Origin: Burkholderiaceae bacterium
Lineage (GTDB): Bacteria > Pseudomonadota > Gammaproteobacteria > Burkholderiales > Burkholderiaceae_C
NCBI GenBank assembly: GCA_024235995.1
Contig: JACKLI010000001.1
Location: forward strand, 310,001-374,000
Reading direction: 5' to 3'
DNA length: 64,000 nt
Shown: piece after piece, positions 6,727-14,915 of the stretch
Layout: every line of letters begins with the position of its first letter
How positions within the stretch are numbered: the first letter of the stretch is position 1
The notes under the pieces: model-generated
The model's database searches: none
What the model was told of the DNA's origin: nothing
Seen by the model: only the letters and a program-made list of their open reading frames with translations
Translations under genes and position numbers: made by a program

Positions 6727-8400
6727 ATGCAGTCGGTCAAACAACACTTGCTCGCGGCCCTGGCCGCCGAACTCGACGCCCTGGCGCCGGGCACGCCCGT
6801 GGCGGCGGCCTTCGAGTCGCCGCGCCAGGCGGCGCACGGGGACTGGGCGTGCACGGCCGCGATGCAGCTGGCCAAGCCGCTGAAGGCCAACCCGCGTCAG
6901 CTGGCCGAGCGGCTGAAGTCGGCCCTGCTGGCCACGCCGGCGTTCGGCCAGTGGGTGGACGCCATCGAGATCGCCGGGCCCGGCTTTCTGAACATCCGGC
7001 TCAAGCCCGCCGCCAAGCAGCAGGGGGTGCGCGAGGTGCTGGCGCAGCACGAGCGCTACGGCTGGCAGCCGGCACGCGGCGAATCGATGATCGTCGAGTT
7101 CGTCAGCGCCAACCCCACCGGCCCGCTGCACGTGGGCCATGGCCGCCAGGCGGCGCTGGGCGACGCGCTGTGCAACCTGTTCGCCACCCAGGGCTGGCGG
7201 GTGCACCGCGAGTTCTACTACAACGACGCGGGCGTGCAGATCGAGACGCTGACGCGCTCGGTGCAGCTGCGCGCCCAGGGCCTCAAGCCGGGCGACGCCG
7301 GCTGGCCCGAGGCGGCCTACAACGGCGACTACATCCAGGACATCGCCAACGACTTTCTGGCCCAAAAAACGGTGCAGGCCGACGATCGCCGGTTCACCGC
7401 CAGCGGCGACGTCGGCGACTGGGACGGTATCCGCCAGTTCGCCGTGGCCTACCTGCGCCACGAGCAGGACAAGGACCTGCAGGCCTTCCGCCTCCGGTTC
7501 GACGAGTACTACCTGGAGTCCAGCCTGTATTCGTCGGGCCGGGTGGCCGCCACCGTGCAAAAGCTGATCGACGCCGGCAAGACCTACGAGAAGGACGGCG
7601 CGTTGTGGCTGCGCACCACCGACTACGGCGACGACAAGGACCGGGTGATGCGCAAGTCGGAGGGCGGCTACACCTACTTCGTGCCCGACGTGGCCTACCA
7701 CACCACCAAGTGGGAGCGCGGCTACCGCAAGGCCATCAACATCCAGGGCACCGACCACCACGGCACCATCGCGCGCGTGCGCGCCGGCCTGCAGGCGCTG
7801 GGCCTGGGCATTCCCGAAGGCTACCCCGACTACGTGCTGCACACCATGGTGCGCGTGGTGCGCGGCGGCGAGGAGGTCAAGATCAGCAAGCGCGCGGGCA
7901 GCTACGTCACGCTGCGCGACCTGATCGAGTGGACCAGCGCCGACGCGGTGCGCTTCTTCCTGCTCTCGCGCAAGCCCGACACCGAATACACCTTCGACGT
8001 CGACCTGGCGGTGCAGCAGAACAACGACAACCCGGTGTACTACGTGCAGTACGCGCACGCCCGCATCTGCTCGGTGCTGCAGGCCTGGGGCGGCGATGCG
8101 GCCGCGCTGGCCCAGGCCGAACTGGCGCCGCTGGACACCCCCGCCGCCCAGGCGCTGATGCTGCAGCTGGCGCGCTTTCCCGACGTGCTGGCCGGCGCGG
8201 CGCAGGACCTGGCGCCGCACGACGTGGTGTTCTACCTGCGCGAGCTGGCCGCCAGCTACCACAGCTACTACGACGCCGAGCGCATCCTGGTGGACGACGA
8301 AACCGTCAAAAATGCCCGCCTGGCGCTGGTCGCCGCCACCGCGCAAGTCCTGCACAATGGCCTGTCGCTGCTGGGCGTGAGCGCGCCGGCACGCATGTGA
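6727..8400 (+). CDS. argS: Arginyl-tRNA synthetase
   Basis: Charges tRNA-Arg with arginine (class I synthetase, cytoplasm). 557 residues, close to the usual length. The N-terminal additional domain (about 1-110) is followed by the HIGH-type motif in ANPTGPLHVGHGR, a KMSKS-type loop KISKRAGSYVTL (~380) and a C-terminal DALR anticodon-binding domain (~440-557). A TAAAAT box at 6715-6720 leaves only 6 bases before the ATG, so transcription probably starts at or beside the start codon. The SPOR-protein gene follows after 16 bases, so the two are probably co-transcribed. Confidence 0.96.
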   Translation: MQSVKQHLLAALAAELDALAPGTPVAAAFESPRQAAHGDWACTAAMQLAKPLKANPRQLAERLKSALLATPAFGQWVDAIEIAGPGFLNIRLKPAAKQQGVREVLAQHERYGWQPARGESMIVEFVSANPTGPLHVGHGRQAALGDALCNLFATQGWRVHREFYYNDAGVQIETLTRSVQLRAQGLKPGDAGWPEAAYNGDYIQDIANDFLAQKTVQADDRRFTASGDVGDWDGIRQFAVAYLRHEQDKDLQAFRLRFDEYYLESSLYSSGRVAATVQKLIDAGKTYEKDGALWLRTTDYGDDKDRVMRKSEGGYTYFVPDVAYHTTKWERGYRKAINIQGTDHHGTIARVRAGLQALGLGIPEGYPDYVLHTMVRVVRGGEEVKISKRAGSYVTLRDLIEWTSADAVRFFLLSRKPDTEYTFDVDLAVQQNNDNPVYYVQYAHARICSVLQAWGGDAAALAQAELAPLDTPAAQALMLQLARFPDVLAGAAQDLAPHDVVFYLRELAASYHSYYDAERILVDDETVKNARLALVAATAQVLHNGLSLLGVSAPARM

Positions 8401-8416
8401 CCTCCATCCTTCAAGC

Positions 8417-9140
8417 ATGACGAAATCCAGACAACATGGCGGCACCTTTCTGGGTCTGATCCTGGGCGCGGTGATCGGCCTGGCGGTGGCGCTGGGCGTG
8501 GCCATCTACGTGGCCAAAGTGCCGGTGCCCTTTGCCAACAAGGGCGCGGCGCGCACCAGCAGCCAGGACGCGGCCGAGGCCAGCAAGAACCGCGACTGGG
8601 ACCCCAACGCCACGCTGCGCAACCGCGACGACAGCGCGCCGGCTGCGCCGGCCACCCCACCTGCGGGCACCACCGCCGGCGGCACCGTGGCACCCGCGCC
8701 CGACGCCGCGCCCATTCCGGCGCCGGCCGTGCTGGGCGGCCCGGTGGCGCGCACAGCGCCCGCCGAGCCCCCGGCCGCCGCCGCCAAGCCGCCCGCCCCT
8801 GCCCCCCACCGCGCGCGCGGCGCCTTCGGCCGACCCGCTGGGCGAGCTGGCCGCGGCCCGCGCCGGCATCGGCGCCGGCACGGGTGCGGCCGCCAGCGCC
8901 GATCCCTTCACCTATTTCGTGCAGGCCGGCGCCTTCCGCGCGCAGGCCGACGCCGACGCCCAGCGCGCGCGCCTGTCGCTGATGGGCGTGGAGGCGCGCG
9001 TGAGCGAGCGCGAGCAGGCCGGCCGCACCGTCTACCGGGTGCGCGTGGGCCCGTTCCAGAACCGCGACGCCGCCGACCGCGTGAAGGCGCGGCTGGACGA
9101 CAATGGCATGGAAGCCGCGCTGGTACGCGTGCAGCGCTGA
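8417..9140 (+). pseudogene. SPOR-domain cell-division protein (FtsN-like), apparent frameshift
   Basis: An inner-membrane protein with a short cytoplasmic tail, one membrane helix (LGLILGAVIGLAVALGVAIYV, residues ~11-31), an Ala/Pro-rich periplasmic linker and a C-terminal SPOR domain (FTYFVQAGAFRAQADADAQR to GMEAALVRVQR) that binds denuded septal peptidoglycan. The N-terminal and SPOR parts are in different frames. Reading continues cleanly if one base is removed from the six-C run at 8804-8809, restoring a protein of about 240 residues. The uncorrected frame runs on without a SPOR domain to 9223. This could be a sequencing error in a homopolymer, a real mutation or slippage. The order argS-SPOR-dsbA is typical of Burkholderiales. 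Confidence 0.75.
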
Positions 9141-9219
9141 GAAGCTGTGAACACCCGCACGGGAACTTGCCAGCGGCGACCGGGCTCAATAGGGCCGACA
9201 AGAACCGGAGAACCTCCCC

Positions 9220-9855
9220 ATGAAACGACGTGAATTCACCCTGGCCGCCGCCGTCGCGGCCGTCCCCGGGCTGCTGAGCCTGCCCGCGCACGCCCAGTCC
9301 GGCAAGGGCTATGCCGAGCTGGCACAGCGCGCGCCGGTGGACGCCCCCAAGGGCCAGATCGAGGTGCTGGAGTTTTTCTCCTACGGCTGCATCCACTGCA
9401 TGCATTTCGAGCCCATCATGGACGCCTGGGTCAAGACCCTGCCCAAGGACGTGGCCTTCCGCCGGGTGCACGTGGGCTTCCAGAGCAATTTCGCGCCGCT
9501 GCAAAAAATCTACTACACGCTGGAGGCCATGGGCAAGGTCGACGGCGCCATGCAGGAGAAGATATTCAAGACCCTGCAGGTCGACCACAAGCGCCTGGAC
9601 AAGCCCGACGTGCTGTTTGCCTGGGCCGCCGAGCAGGGCCTGGATCGCGCCAAGTTCGAGAGCACCTACAACTCCTTTGGCGTGGCCACGCAGTTGCGCA
9701 AGGCGGTGCAGATGCAGGACGCCTACAAGGTCGAAGGCACGCCGGCGCTGGGCATCGGCGGGCGCTTCTACACCGACGGCTCCATGGCCGGCGGCTTCGA
9801 GGGCATGGTCAAGCTCGCCAACCAGTTGATCGAGCAGGTGCGCAAGAGCGCTTGA
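9220..9855 (+). CDS. dsbA: Thiol:disulfide interchange protein DsbA
   Basis: Periplasmic oxidase that introduces disulfides into exported proteins. Signal peptide with a twin-Arg-like start (KRREFTLAAAVAAVPGLLSL, cleavage after HAQ, about residue 26). Thioredoxin fold with active site CIHC in FFSYGCIHCMHFEP (~residues 60-63) and the cis-Pro loop VEGTPALGIGGRFYTDG (~175-190). 211 residues matches betaproteobacterial DsbA. The start is the ATG behind ACCGGAGAACCTCCCC. A strong terminator follows at 9881-9902, closing the argS-SPOR-dsbA group. Confidence 0.94.
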   Translation: MKRREFTLAAAVAAVPGLLSLPAHAQSGKGYAELAQRAPVDAPKGQIEVLEFFSYGCIHCMHFEPIMDAWVKTLPKDVAFRRVHVGFQSNFAPLQKIYYTLEAMGKVDGAMQEKIFKTLQVDHKRLDKPDVLFAWAAEQGLDRAKFESTYNSFGVATQLRKAVQMQDAYKVEGTPALGIGGRFYTDGSMAGGFEGMVKLANQLIEQVRKSA

Positions 9856-9880
9856 GGCAACGCTGAGCGCCCGCATCCGC

Positions 9881-9902
9881 AGCCCGCTTCGGCGGGCTTT
9901 TT
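9881..9902 (+). terminator. Rho-independent terminator after dsbA
   Basis: AGCCCGC stem, TTCG tetraloop, GCGGGCT, then TTTT. The UUCG loop makes it very stable. Confidence 0.9.
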
Positions 9903-9979
9903 CACGCCGGCGGCGCGCCACGGGCCGCGAGGCCGCCCGTACAATCGTCGGCTGAACCCAAGCAAAAACCGTGCCTCAC

Positions 9980-10615
9980 ATGGATGATCGCCTTTCGTTT
10001 GCCGCGCCGGCCTGGCGCCGCCTGGCTGCGGGCGCCCTGCTGGCCCTGGCCGCCGTGCCGGCGCTGGCCGAGCGGGCCGACCGCGACCAGCCGATGAACA
10101 TCGAGGCCGACGCGCTGCGCTACGAGGACAAGCAGCAGCTGTCCACCTTCACCGGCAACGTGGTGGTGACCAAGGGCACCATCGTGATGCGCGGCGCGCG
10201 CCTGGAGGTGCGCCAGGACGGCGCGGGCAACCAGAGCGGCGTGATGTTCGGCGCGCCGGGCAAGCGCGCCTTCTTTCGCCAGAAGCGCGAGGGCGTCAAC
10301 GAGTTCATCGAGGGCGAGGCCGACTCCATCACCTACGACGGCAAGAGCGACATCGTGCGCTTCGTGCGGCGCGCCGAGATGCGCCGCCTGGCCGGCACCA
10401 CGCTGCAGGACCAGGTGACGGGCGACGTCATCGTCTACAACAACCGCACCGAGGTCTACACCGTCGACGGCGCGCCCCACGAGGCCGGCGCACCCGCCGG
10501 CAACGGCCGCGTGCGCGCGGTGCTGGCGCCGCGCAACGCGGCCAGCCAGCCGGCGCCGGCGGCCCTGCCGCTGCAGCCCGCGCAAGGCCTGCCGTCCACC
10601 GGGGCCGCGCAGTGA
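9980..10615 (+). CDS. lptA: LPS-transport periplasmic protein LptA
   Basis: Forms the periplasmic bridge that carries lipopolysaccharide from LptBFGC to LptD. Signal peptide (AAGALLALAAVPALAE, cleaved near residue 30), then the OstA/LptA beta-jellyroll domain starting QPMNIEADALRYEDKQQ and TFTGNVVVTKGTIVMRG. The C-terminal ~35 residues are Ala/Pro-rich. ATG at 9980 is preferred over the in-frame GTG at 9971, which adds only three residues. TACAAT at 9939-9944 is a good -10 box. The lptB gene overlaps its stop by four bases (GTGA). Confidence 0.92.
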   Translation: MDDRLSFAAPAWRRLAAGALLALAAVPALAERADRDQPMNIEADALRYEDKQQLSTFTGNVVVTKGTIVMRGARLEVRQDGAGNQSGVMFGAPGKRAFFRQKREGVNEFIEGEADSITYDGKSDIVRFVRRAEMRRLAGTTLQDQVTGDVIVYNNRTEVYTVDGAPHEAGAPAGNGRVRAVLAPRNAASQPAPAALPLQPAQGLPSTGAAQ

Positions 10616-11391
10616 AGCTGGCCACCCGCAGCGCCCCGGCCGACGGCGCCCGCAGCCGCATGCAGGTGCGCGGGCTGCGCAAGAACTACGGCGCGCGCCG
10701 CGTGGTGCACGACGTGTCGCTGGACGTGACCAGCGGCGAGGTGGTGGGCCTGCTGGGCCCCAACGGCGCGGGCAAGACCACCTCGTTCTACATGATCGTC
10801 GGGCTGGTGCGCGCCGACGCCGGCAGCATCCGCATCGACGGGCAGGCGGTCGAGCACATGCCGATCCACCGGCGCTCGCGCCTGGGCCTGTCCTACCTGC
10901 CGCAGGAGGCCTCGATCTTCCGCAAGCTGACGGTGGCCGAGAACGTGCGCGCCGTGCTGGAGCTGCAGCACGACGAACACGGCAAGCCGCTGGCGCGTGA
11001 CGAGATCGAGCAGCGCCTGACCGAGCTGCTGGAGCAGCTGCACGTGCAGGAGCTGCGCGACTCGCCCGCGCCGGCGCTGTCGGGCGGCGAGCGCCGACGC
11101 GTGGAGATCGCGCGCGCGCTGGCCACGCAGCCGCGCTTCATCCTGCTGGACGAGCCCTTTGCCGGCATCGACCCAATCGCCGTGATCGAGATCCAGCGCA
11201 TCATCGCCTTCCTCAAGTCGCGCGGCATCGGCGTGCTGATCACCGACCACAACGTGCGCGAGACGCTGGGCATCTGCGACCACGCGGTCATCATCACCGA
11301 GGGCCGCGTGCTGGCCACCGGCACGCCGACCGACATCGTGGCCAACCCGGACGTGCGCCGCGTGTACCTCGGCGAGCACTTCAGACTATGA
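10612..11391 (+). CDS. lptB: LPS export ABC transporter ATP-binding protein LptB
   Basis: Cytoplasmic ATPase driving lipopolysaccharide extraction from the inner membrane with LptF and LptG. It shows Walker A GPNGAGKTT (~residues 53-61), a Q-loop in LSYLPQEASIF, the signature LSGGERRRVEIARAL and Walker B FILLDEPFAGIDP followed by an H-loop ITDHNVRET. 259 residues. The start is GTG at 10612, overlapping the lptA stop. An internal ATG at 10660 would give the more usual ~243 residues and remains possible. The order lptA-lptB-rpoN is conserved in many proteobacteria. Confidence 0.95.
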   Translation: MKLATRSAPADGARSRMQVRGLRKNYGARRVVHDVSLDVTSGEVVGLLGPNGAGKTTSFYMIVGLVRADAGSIRIDGQAVEHMPIHRRSRLGLSYLPQEASIFRKLTVAENVRAVLELQHDEHGKPLARDEIEQRLTELLEQLHVQELRDSPAPALSGGERRRVEIARALATQPRFILLDEPFAGIDPIAVIEIQRIIAFLKSRGIGVLITDHNVRETLGICDHAVIITEGRVLATGTPTDIVANPDVRRVYLGEHFRL

Positions 11392-11397
11392 ATTTGG

Positions 11398-11490
11398 CCC
11401 CCACGCTCCCCTGCTGCGCATGGTCCGCTGCCCCCCGAGGGGGCCCTCGCCGCCTTGGGGCGGCCCGGCGGCGGCGAGAGGGTGCCTGCA
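11398..11490 (+). repeat. GC-rich repeat between lptB and rpoN (CCCCCCGAGGGGG type)
   Basis: The intergenic stretch carries a palindromic CCCCCCGAGGGGG core followed by CCTTGGGGCGGCCCGGCGG. That last 19-base string occurs again, inverted, at the start of the methylase gene (13537-13560). It has no protein-coding sense. I recognise the general look from other Comamonadaceae intergenic regions, but cannot confirm that here. Confidence 0.55.
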
Positions 11491-11512
11491 TCGGGCTGAT
11501 CCGGCATCGGCC

Positions 11513-13066
11513 ATGAAACCCGGCCTCTCGCTGCGCACCTCGCAGCACCTGGCGCTCACTCCGCAGCTGCAGCAGTCGATCCGCCTGCTGCAGCTGTCCA
11601 CGCTGGAGCTGGCCGGCGAGGTGGAGCAGATGCTGCTGGACAACCCTTTCCTCGAGCGCGAGGACGAGCACGCCGACGCCGGGCACGCCGAGCCCGTGCA
11701 CGAGCCGCGGGAGCGCGAGGCCGCCGACACCCGGAATGCTATCGATTCAGAAGCTGTTGACGCAGAATCGACGGGGGCCGAAGCCGAATTCGAATCCAAA
11801 CAGGACTGGCTGGACGACTGGGAGGGCGATGGCGCCGACGCCCCCAGCGACCGCGAATGGGGCGATGGCGCGGTGGCCAGCCCGCCCGGCGACGAGCACG
11901 ACCCCGGCGAGCGCGGCGCCCCGCGCGAGTCGCTGGCCGCCCACCTGCACGGCCAGGCGCTGGCGCTGCGCCTGGCGCCCGAGGATGTGGCGGTGCTGCG
12001 CTTCCTGATCGAGTCGCTGAACGAGGACGGCTACCTGGAGGATTCGCTAGCGCAGCTGGCCGCCACCCTGGTGGACGACGGCGACGAGCTGGACGCGCTG
12101 GACACCCTGGTGCACCGCTTCAACTTCGCGCTGAAGCTGCTGCAGTCGATGGAGCCCGCCGGCGTGGGCGCGCGCGACCTGCCCGAATGCCTGTCGCTGC
12201 AGCTCAGGGCGCGCCTGGCCGACGCCACGCTGGCGCCTGCCGCCCAGGCCAGCGCCCGCGCCGCGCTGGCCCTGCTGGCCCAGCCCCAGGCGCTGGACGC
12301 GCTGGCCCGGCGCGACGTGCGCCGCCTGGCGCAGGCCAGCGGCCAGGACGAAGCCGCGGTGCGCGCCGCCATGACCCTGATCGCCACGCTGGAGCCCAAG
12401 CCCGGCCGGCGCTTTGCCGACGTCGAGCACAACGTCATCGTGCCCGACGTCATCGTCTCGGCCAGCGGCAGCGGCGCGGCACAGCGTCTGCGCGTGCAGC
12501 TCAACCCCGAGGTGCTGCCGCGCCTGCGCGTGCACGAGCTGTACGCGCGCGCGCTGCGCGGCGGCAAGGAGGGCGGCGGCCACGCGGCGCTCGGCCAGCA
12601 GCTGCAGGAAGCGCGCTGGTTCATCCGCAACATCCAGCAGCGCTTCGACACCATCCTGCGCGTGGCCGAGGCCATCGTGCAGCGCCAGCGCAGCTTCTTC
12701 ACCCACGGCGAGCTGGCCATGCGCCCGCTGGTGCAGCGCGAGCTGGCCGACGCGCTGGGCGTACACGAATCGACCATCTCGCGCGTGACCACCGCCAAGT
12801 ACATGGCCACGCCGCGCGGCACCTTCGAGCTGAAGTATTTCTTCGGCTCGGCCCTGGGCACCGAGGCCGGCGGCAACGCCAGCAGCACTGCCGTGCGCGC
12901 GCTCATCCGGCAGTTCGTCGCCGCCGAGGACCCATGCCGGCCGCTGTCCGACCAGCGGCTGGCCGAGATGCTGAAGGAGCAAGGCATCGACTGCGCGCGC
13001 CGCACCGTGGCCAAGTACCGCGAGGCACTCAAGATCGCCCCCACCCCGCTGCGCAAGCAGCTCTAG
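11513..13066 (+). CDS. rpoN: RNA polymerase sigma-54 factor
   Basis: Sigma-54, for enhancer-dependent promoters. Region I (residues 1-50) begins KPGLSLRTSQHLALTPQLQQ and is Gln/Leu-rich. An acidic linker follows (~51-145), then the core-binding domain (~150-350), the helix-turn-helix VHESTISRVTTAKYMATPRG (~420) and the RpoN box ARRTVAKYRE (~500), which contacts the -24 element. 517 residues. The start is the ATG at 11513; upstream frame extension covers the GC-rich repeat and is not protein-like. Residues ~73-96 in the acidic linker are encoded by a copy of the dispersed repeat, inserted in frame where length is tolerated. Confidence 0.96.
   Translation: MKPGLSLRTSQHLALTPQLQQSIRLLQLSTLELAGEVEQMLLDNPFLEREDEHADAGHAEPVHEPREREAADTRNAIDSEAVDAESTGAEAEFESKQDWLDDWEGDGADAPSDREWGDGAVASPPGDEHDPGERGAPRESLAAHLHGQALALRLAPEDVAVLRFLIESLNEDGYLEDSLAQLAATLVDDGDELDALDTLVHRFNFALKLLQSMEPAGVGARDLPECLSLQLRARLADATLAPAAQASARAALALLAQPQALDALARRDVRRLAQASGQDEAAVRAAMTLIATLEPKPGRRFADVEHNVIVPDVIVSASGSGAAQRLRVQLNPEVLPRLRVHELYARALRGGKEGGGHAALGQQLQEARWFIRNIQQRFDTILRVAEAIVQRQRSFFTHGELAMRPLVQRELADALGVHESTISRVTTAKYMATPRGTFELKYFFGSALGTEAGGNASSTAVRALIRQFVAAEDPCRPLSDQRLAEMLKEQGIDCARRTVAKYREALKIAPTPLRKQL
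11733..11802 (+). repeat. Dispersed ~65-bp element, copy 2 (inside rpoN linker)
   Basis: Begins GGAATGCTATCGATTC, continues AGAAGCTGTTGACGCAG and GGGGGCCGAAGCCGAATTCGA. It shares its first block (GGAATGCTAT) exactly with copy 3 in the methylase gene. It is in frame in the acidic linker after region I of sigma-54. Confidence 0.7.
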
Positions 13067-13082
13067 ACCCTTTTTTGCCACC

Positions 13083-13535
13083 ATGGCCCGCATCGTCTTC
13101 GACCTCCCGGCGCGCTTCGGCTTTGCGACCGAGCTGCAGATCTACATCAGCCACGTCAACCAGGACGGGCACCTGGACAACGCCCAGCTGCTCAGCCTGG
13201 TGTCCGAGGCGCGGCTGCGCTTCTTCCAGTCGCTGGGCTACCGCGAGGGCCACGTCGACGGCGCCGCCATCGTGGTCGGCGACATGCTGGCGCAGTACAA
13301 GTCCGAGGCCTTTCATGGCGAGACCCTGCGCGTGCAGATGCAGCCAGCCGACTTCAACCGCTACGGGTTCGACCTGGTGTTCTGCATGACCGAAGTGACG
13401 CAGCAACGCGAAGTGGCGCGCGGCAAGACCGGCATCGTCTTCATCGACCCCGGCACGCGCCGCGTCACCCCGATCCCGGCCGGCGTGCTGGCCGCGCTGC
13501 AGCGCAGCGCCCAGGCCGATGGTGAGCCCGCATGA
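13083..13535 (+). CDS. Acyl-CoA thioesterase, hotdog (4HBT) family
   Basis: 150 residues with a hotdog-fold pattern: YISHVNQDGHLDNAQLLSLV (the 4HBT-type Asp/Asn-containing helix start), then alternating strands (VVGDMLAQYKSEAFHGETLR, FDLVFCMTEVTQQREVARGK, GIVFID). It probably hydrolyses acyl-CoA thioesters; the substrate is unknown. The gene starts 16 bases after rpoN. The methylase frame overlaps its stop by four bases (ATGA at 13532) if the longer methylase start is used, so an operon rpoN-thioesterase-methylase is possible. Confidence 0.82.
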   Translation: MARIVFDLPARFGFATELQIYISHVNQDGHLDNAQLLSLVSEARLRFFQSLGYREGHVDGAAIVVGDMLAQYKSEAFHGETLRVQMQPADFNRYGFDLVFCMTEVTQQREVARGKTGIVFIDPGTRRVTPIPAGVLAALQRSAQADGEPA

Positions 13536-13536
13536 G

Positions 13537-13590
13537 CACCGCCGGGCCGCCCCAAGGTGCTCGCACCGCAGGCCACCAGGCCGAAGGTCG
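13537..13590 (-). repeat. Partial inverted copy of the GC-rich repeat, at the methylase start
   Basis: Read on the minus strand it contains CCTTGGGGCGGCCCGGCGG, identical over 19 bases to the repeat between lptB and rpoN. It occupies the codons between the first (13532) and second (13595) possible ATG of the methylase gene, which argues that the extra 21 N-terminal residues are not original. Confidence 0.5.
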
Positions 13591-13594
13591 CCCC

Positions 13595-14914
13595 ATGCCC
13601 ACGCGGATGCTGACCCTGTTCCTGCCCTGCGCCAGCGGCGTGGAGGACTTTCTGGCCGACGAGGTGCACGGCCTCACCGGCCTGGCCGGGCAAGACCTGC
13701 TGACCCTGCGCGGCGGCGTGCGCGTGCGCGGCGACTGGGCGCTGGCCCTGCGCCTGAACCTGATGAGCCGCCTGGCCCAGCGCGTGCTGGTCGAACTGGC
13801 GCACGGCCCCTACCAAAGCGAGGACGAGCTGTACGCGCTGACCGCCAGCGTGGCGTGGGAAGACTGGTTTGCCCCGCGCCAGAGCTTTCGGGTGGACGTG
13901 ACCGCGCAGGCCAGCCCGCTCAAGAGCCTGAACTTCGCCACCCTGCGCATCAAGGACGCGGTGGCCGACCGCTTTCGCCAGCAGGCCGGCGGCGTGCGTC
14001 CCAGCATCGACACCCAGCGCCCCGACGTGCGCGTGCAGGCGCACCTGACGGCCACGCACGCCACGCTGTACATCGACACCAGCGGTGAGCCGCTGTTCAA
14101 GCGCGGCTGGCGCCAAGACAAGGGCGAGGCGCCGCTGAAGGAAACCCTGGCCGCCGCCATGCTGGCCGCCAGCGGCTGGTGGCAGCCGGCCACGCGCAGC
14201 GTCTCGCCCGCGCCGCTGTACGACCCCTGCTGCGGCTCGGGCACCATCGTCATCGAGGCGGCGCAACTGGCCCTGGGCCTGCCGCCGGGCGGGCAGCGGC
14301 GCTTTGCCTTCGAGCGGCTCAAGCGCTTCGATGCCGCGCAGTGGAATGCTATTAAAAATGAAGCTGCTTGGGCAGATCCCGTCCGGGCCAGCGGCCTGAA
14401 AGACTCCGAATCGTCCACGCCCCGGGTGTTCGGCAGCGACGTGGCCCACCGCATGGTCGACTTCGCCCAGCGCAACGCCGCGCGCGCCGGCGTGGCCGCC
14501 GCCGTCGAGCTGCGCGGCGGCGACGCGCTGCAGCGCCAGCCGCCCTGCGCGCAGCCCGGCGTGCTGCTGATGAACCCGCCCTATGGCGAGCGCATCGCGG
14601 CGGCCGGCGTGGCCGGCCGGGGCCGCGGGCGCGAGGCCTTTCAAAGCGGCACGCTGGCGCAGCAGCGCGCCGAAGGAGCCGGCCCGGGCGAGGTCAACGC
14701 CGGCGACGAATTCTTTGCCCGCCTGGCCGCGCACTGGAAGAGCCACTACGCCGGCTGGAGCGCCTGGCTACTCACCCCCGACCTCAAGCTGCCCGGCCGC
14801 CTGCGCCTGAAGGAGTCGCGCCGCGTGCCGCTGTGGAACGGGCCGATCGAGTGCCGGCTGTTCAGGTTCGACCTGACGGCACGCGCACCGCGCCAGGACC
14901 CGCCTGCCGCGTAA
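13595..14914 (+). CDS. THUMP-domain class I SAM-dependent RNA methyltransferase (RlmL N-terminal/YcbY-like)
   Basis: Methylates a guanine in RNA, by family similarity 23S rRNA m2G. The N-terminal ferredoxin-like/THUMP region (~1-160, LFLPCASGVEDFLADEV) is followed by a Rossmann methylase domain with YDPCCGSGTIVIEAA (SAM site, ~209-223) and the catalytic MNPPYGERI (~326-334). 439 residues from ATG 13595. The in-frame ATG at 13532 adds 21 residues that come from a GC-rich repeat, so the later start is preferred. Residues ~249-271 come from the dispersed repeat (copy 3), located between the SAM motif and the next strand. Confidence 0.85.
   Translation: MPTRMLTLFLPCASGVEDFLADEVHGLTGLAGQDLLTLRGGVRVRGDWALALRLNLMSRLAQRVLVELAHGPYQSEDELYALTASVAWEDWFAPRQSFRVDVTAQASPLKSLNFATLRIKDAVADRFRQQAGGVRPSIDTQRPDVRVQAHLTATHATLYIDTSGEPLFKRGWRQDKGEAPLKETLAAAMLAASGWWQPATRSVSPAPLYDPCCGSGTIVIEAAQLALGLPPGGQRRFAFERLKRFDAAQWNAIKNEAAWADPVRASGLKDSESSTPRVFGSDVAHRMVDFAQRNAARAGVAAAVELRGGDALQRQPPCAQPGVLLMNPPYGERIAAAGVAGRGRGREAFQSGTLAQQRAEGAGPGEVNAGDEFFARLAAHWKSHYAGWSAWLLTPDLKLPGRLRLKESRRVPLWNGPIECRLFRFDLTARAPRQDPPAA
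14343..14408 (+). repeat. Dispersed ~65-bp element, copy 3 (inside the methylase gene)
   Basis: GGAATGCTATTAAAAATGAA followed by GCTGCTTGGGCAG and GGGCCAGCGGCCTGAAAGAC. It keeps the GCTGCT block and the GGGC..GGCC block of the family and is in frame with the methylase coding sequence. It is AT-rich against a very GC-rich background. Confidence 0.75.
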
Positions 14915-14915
14915 A

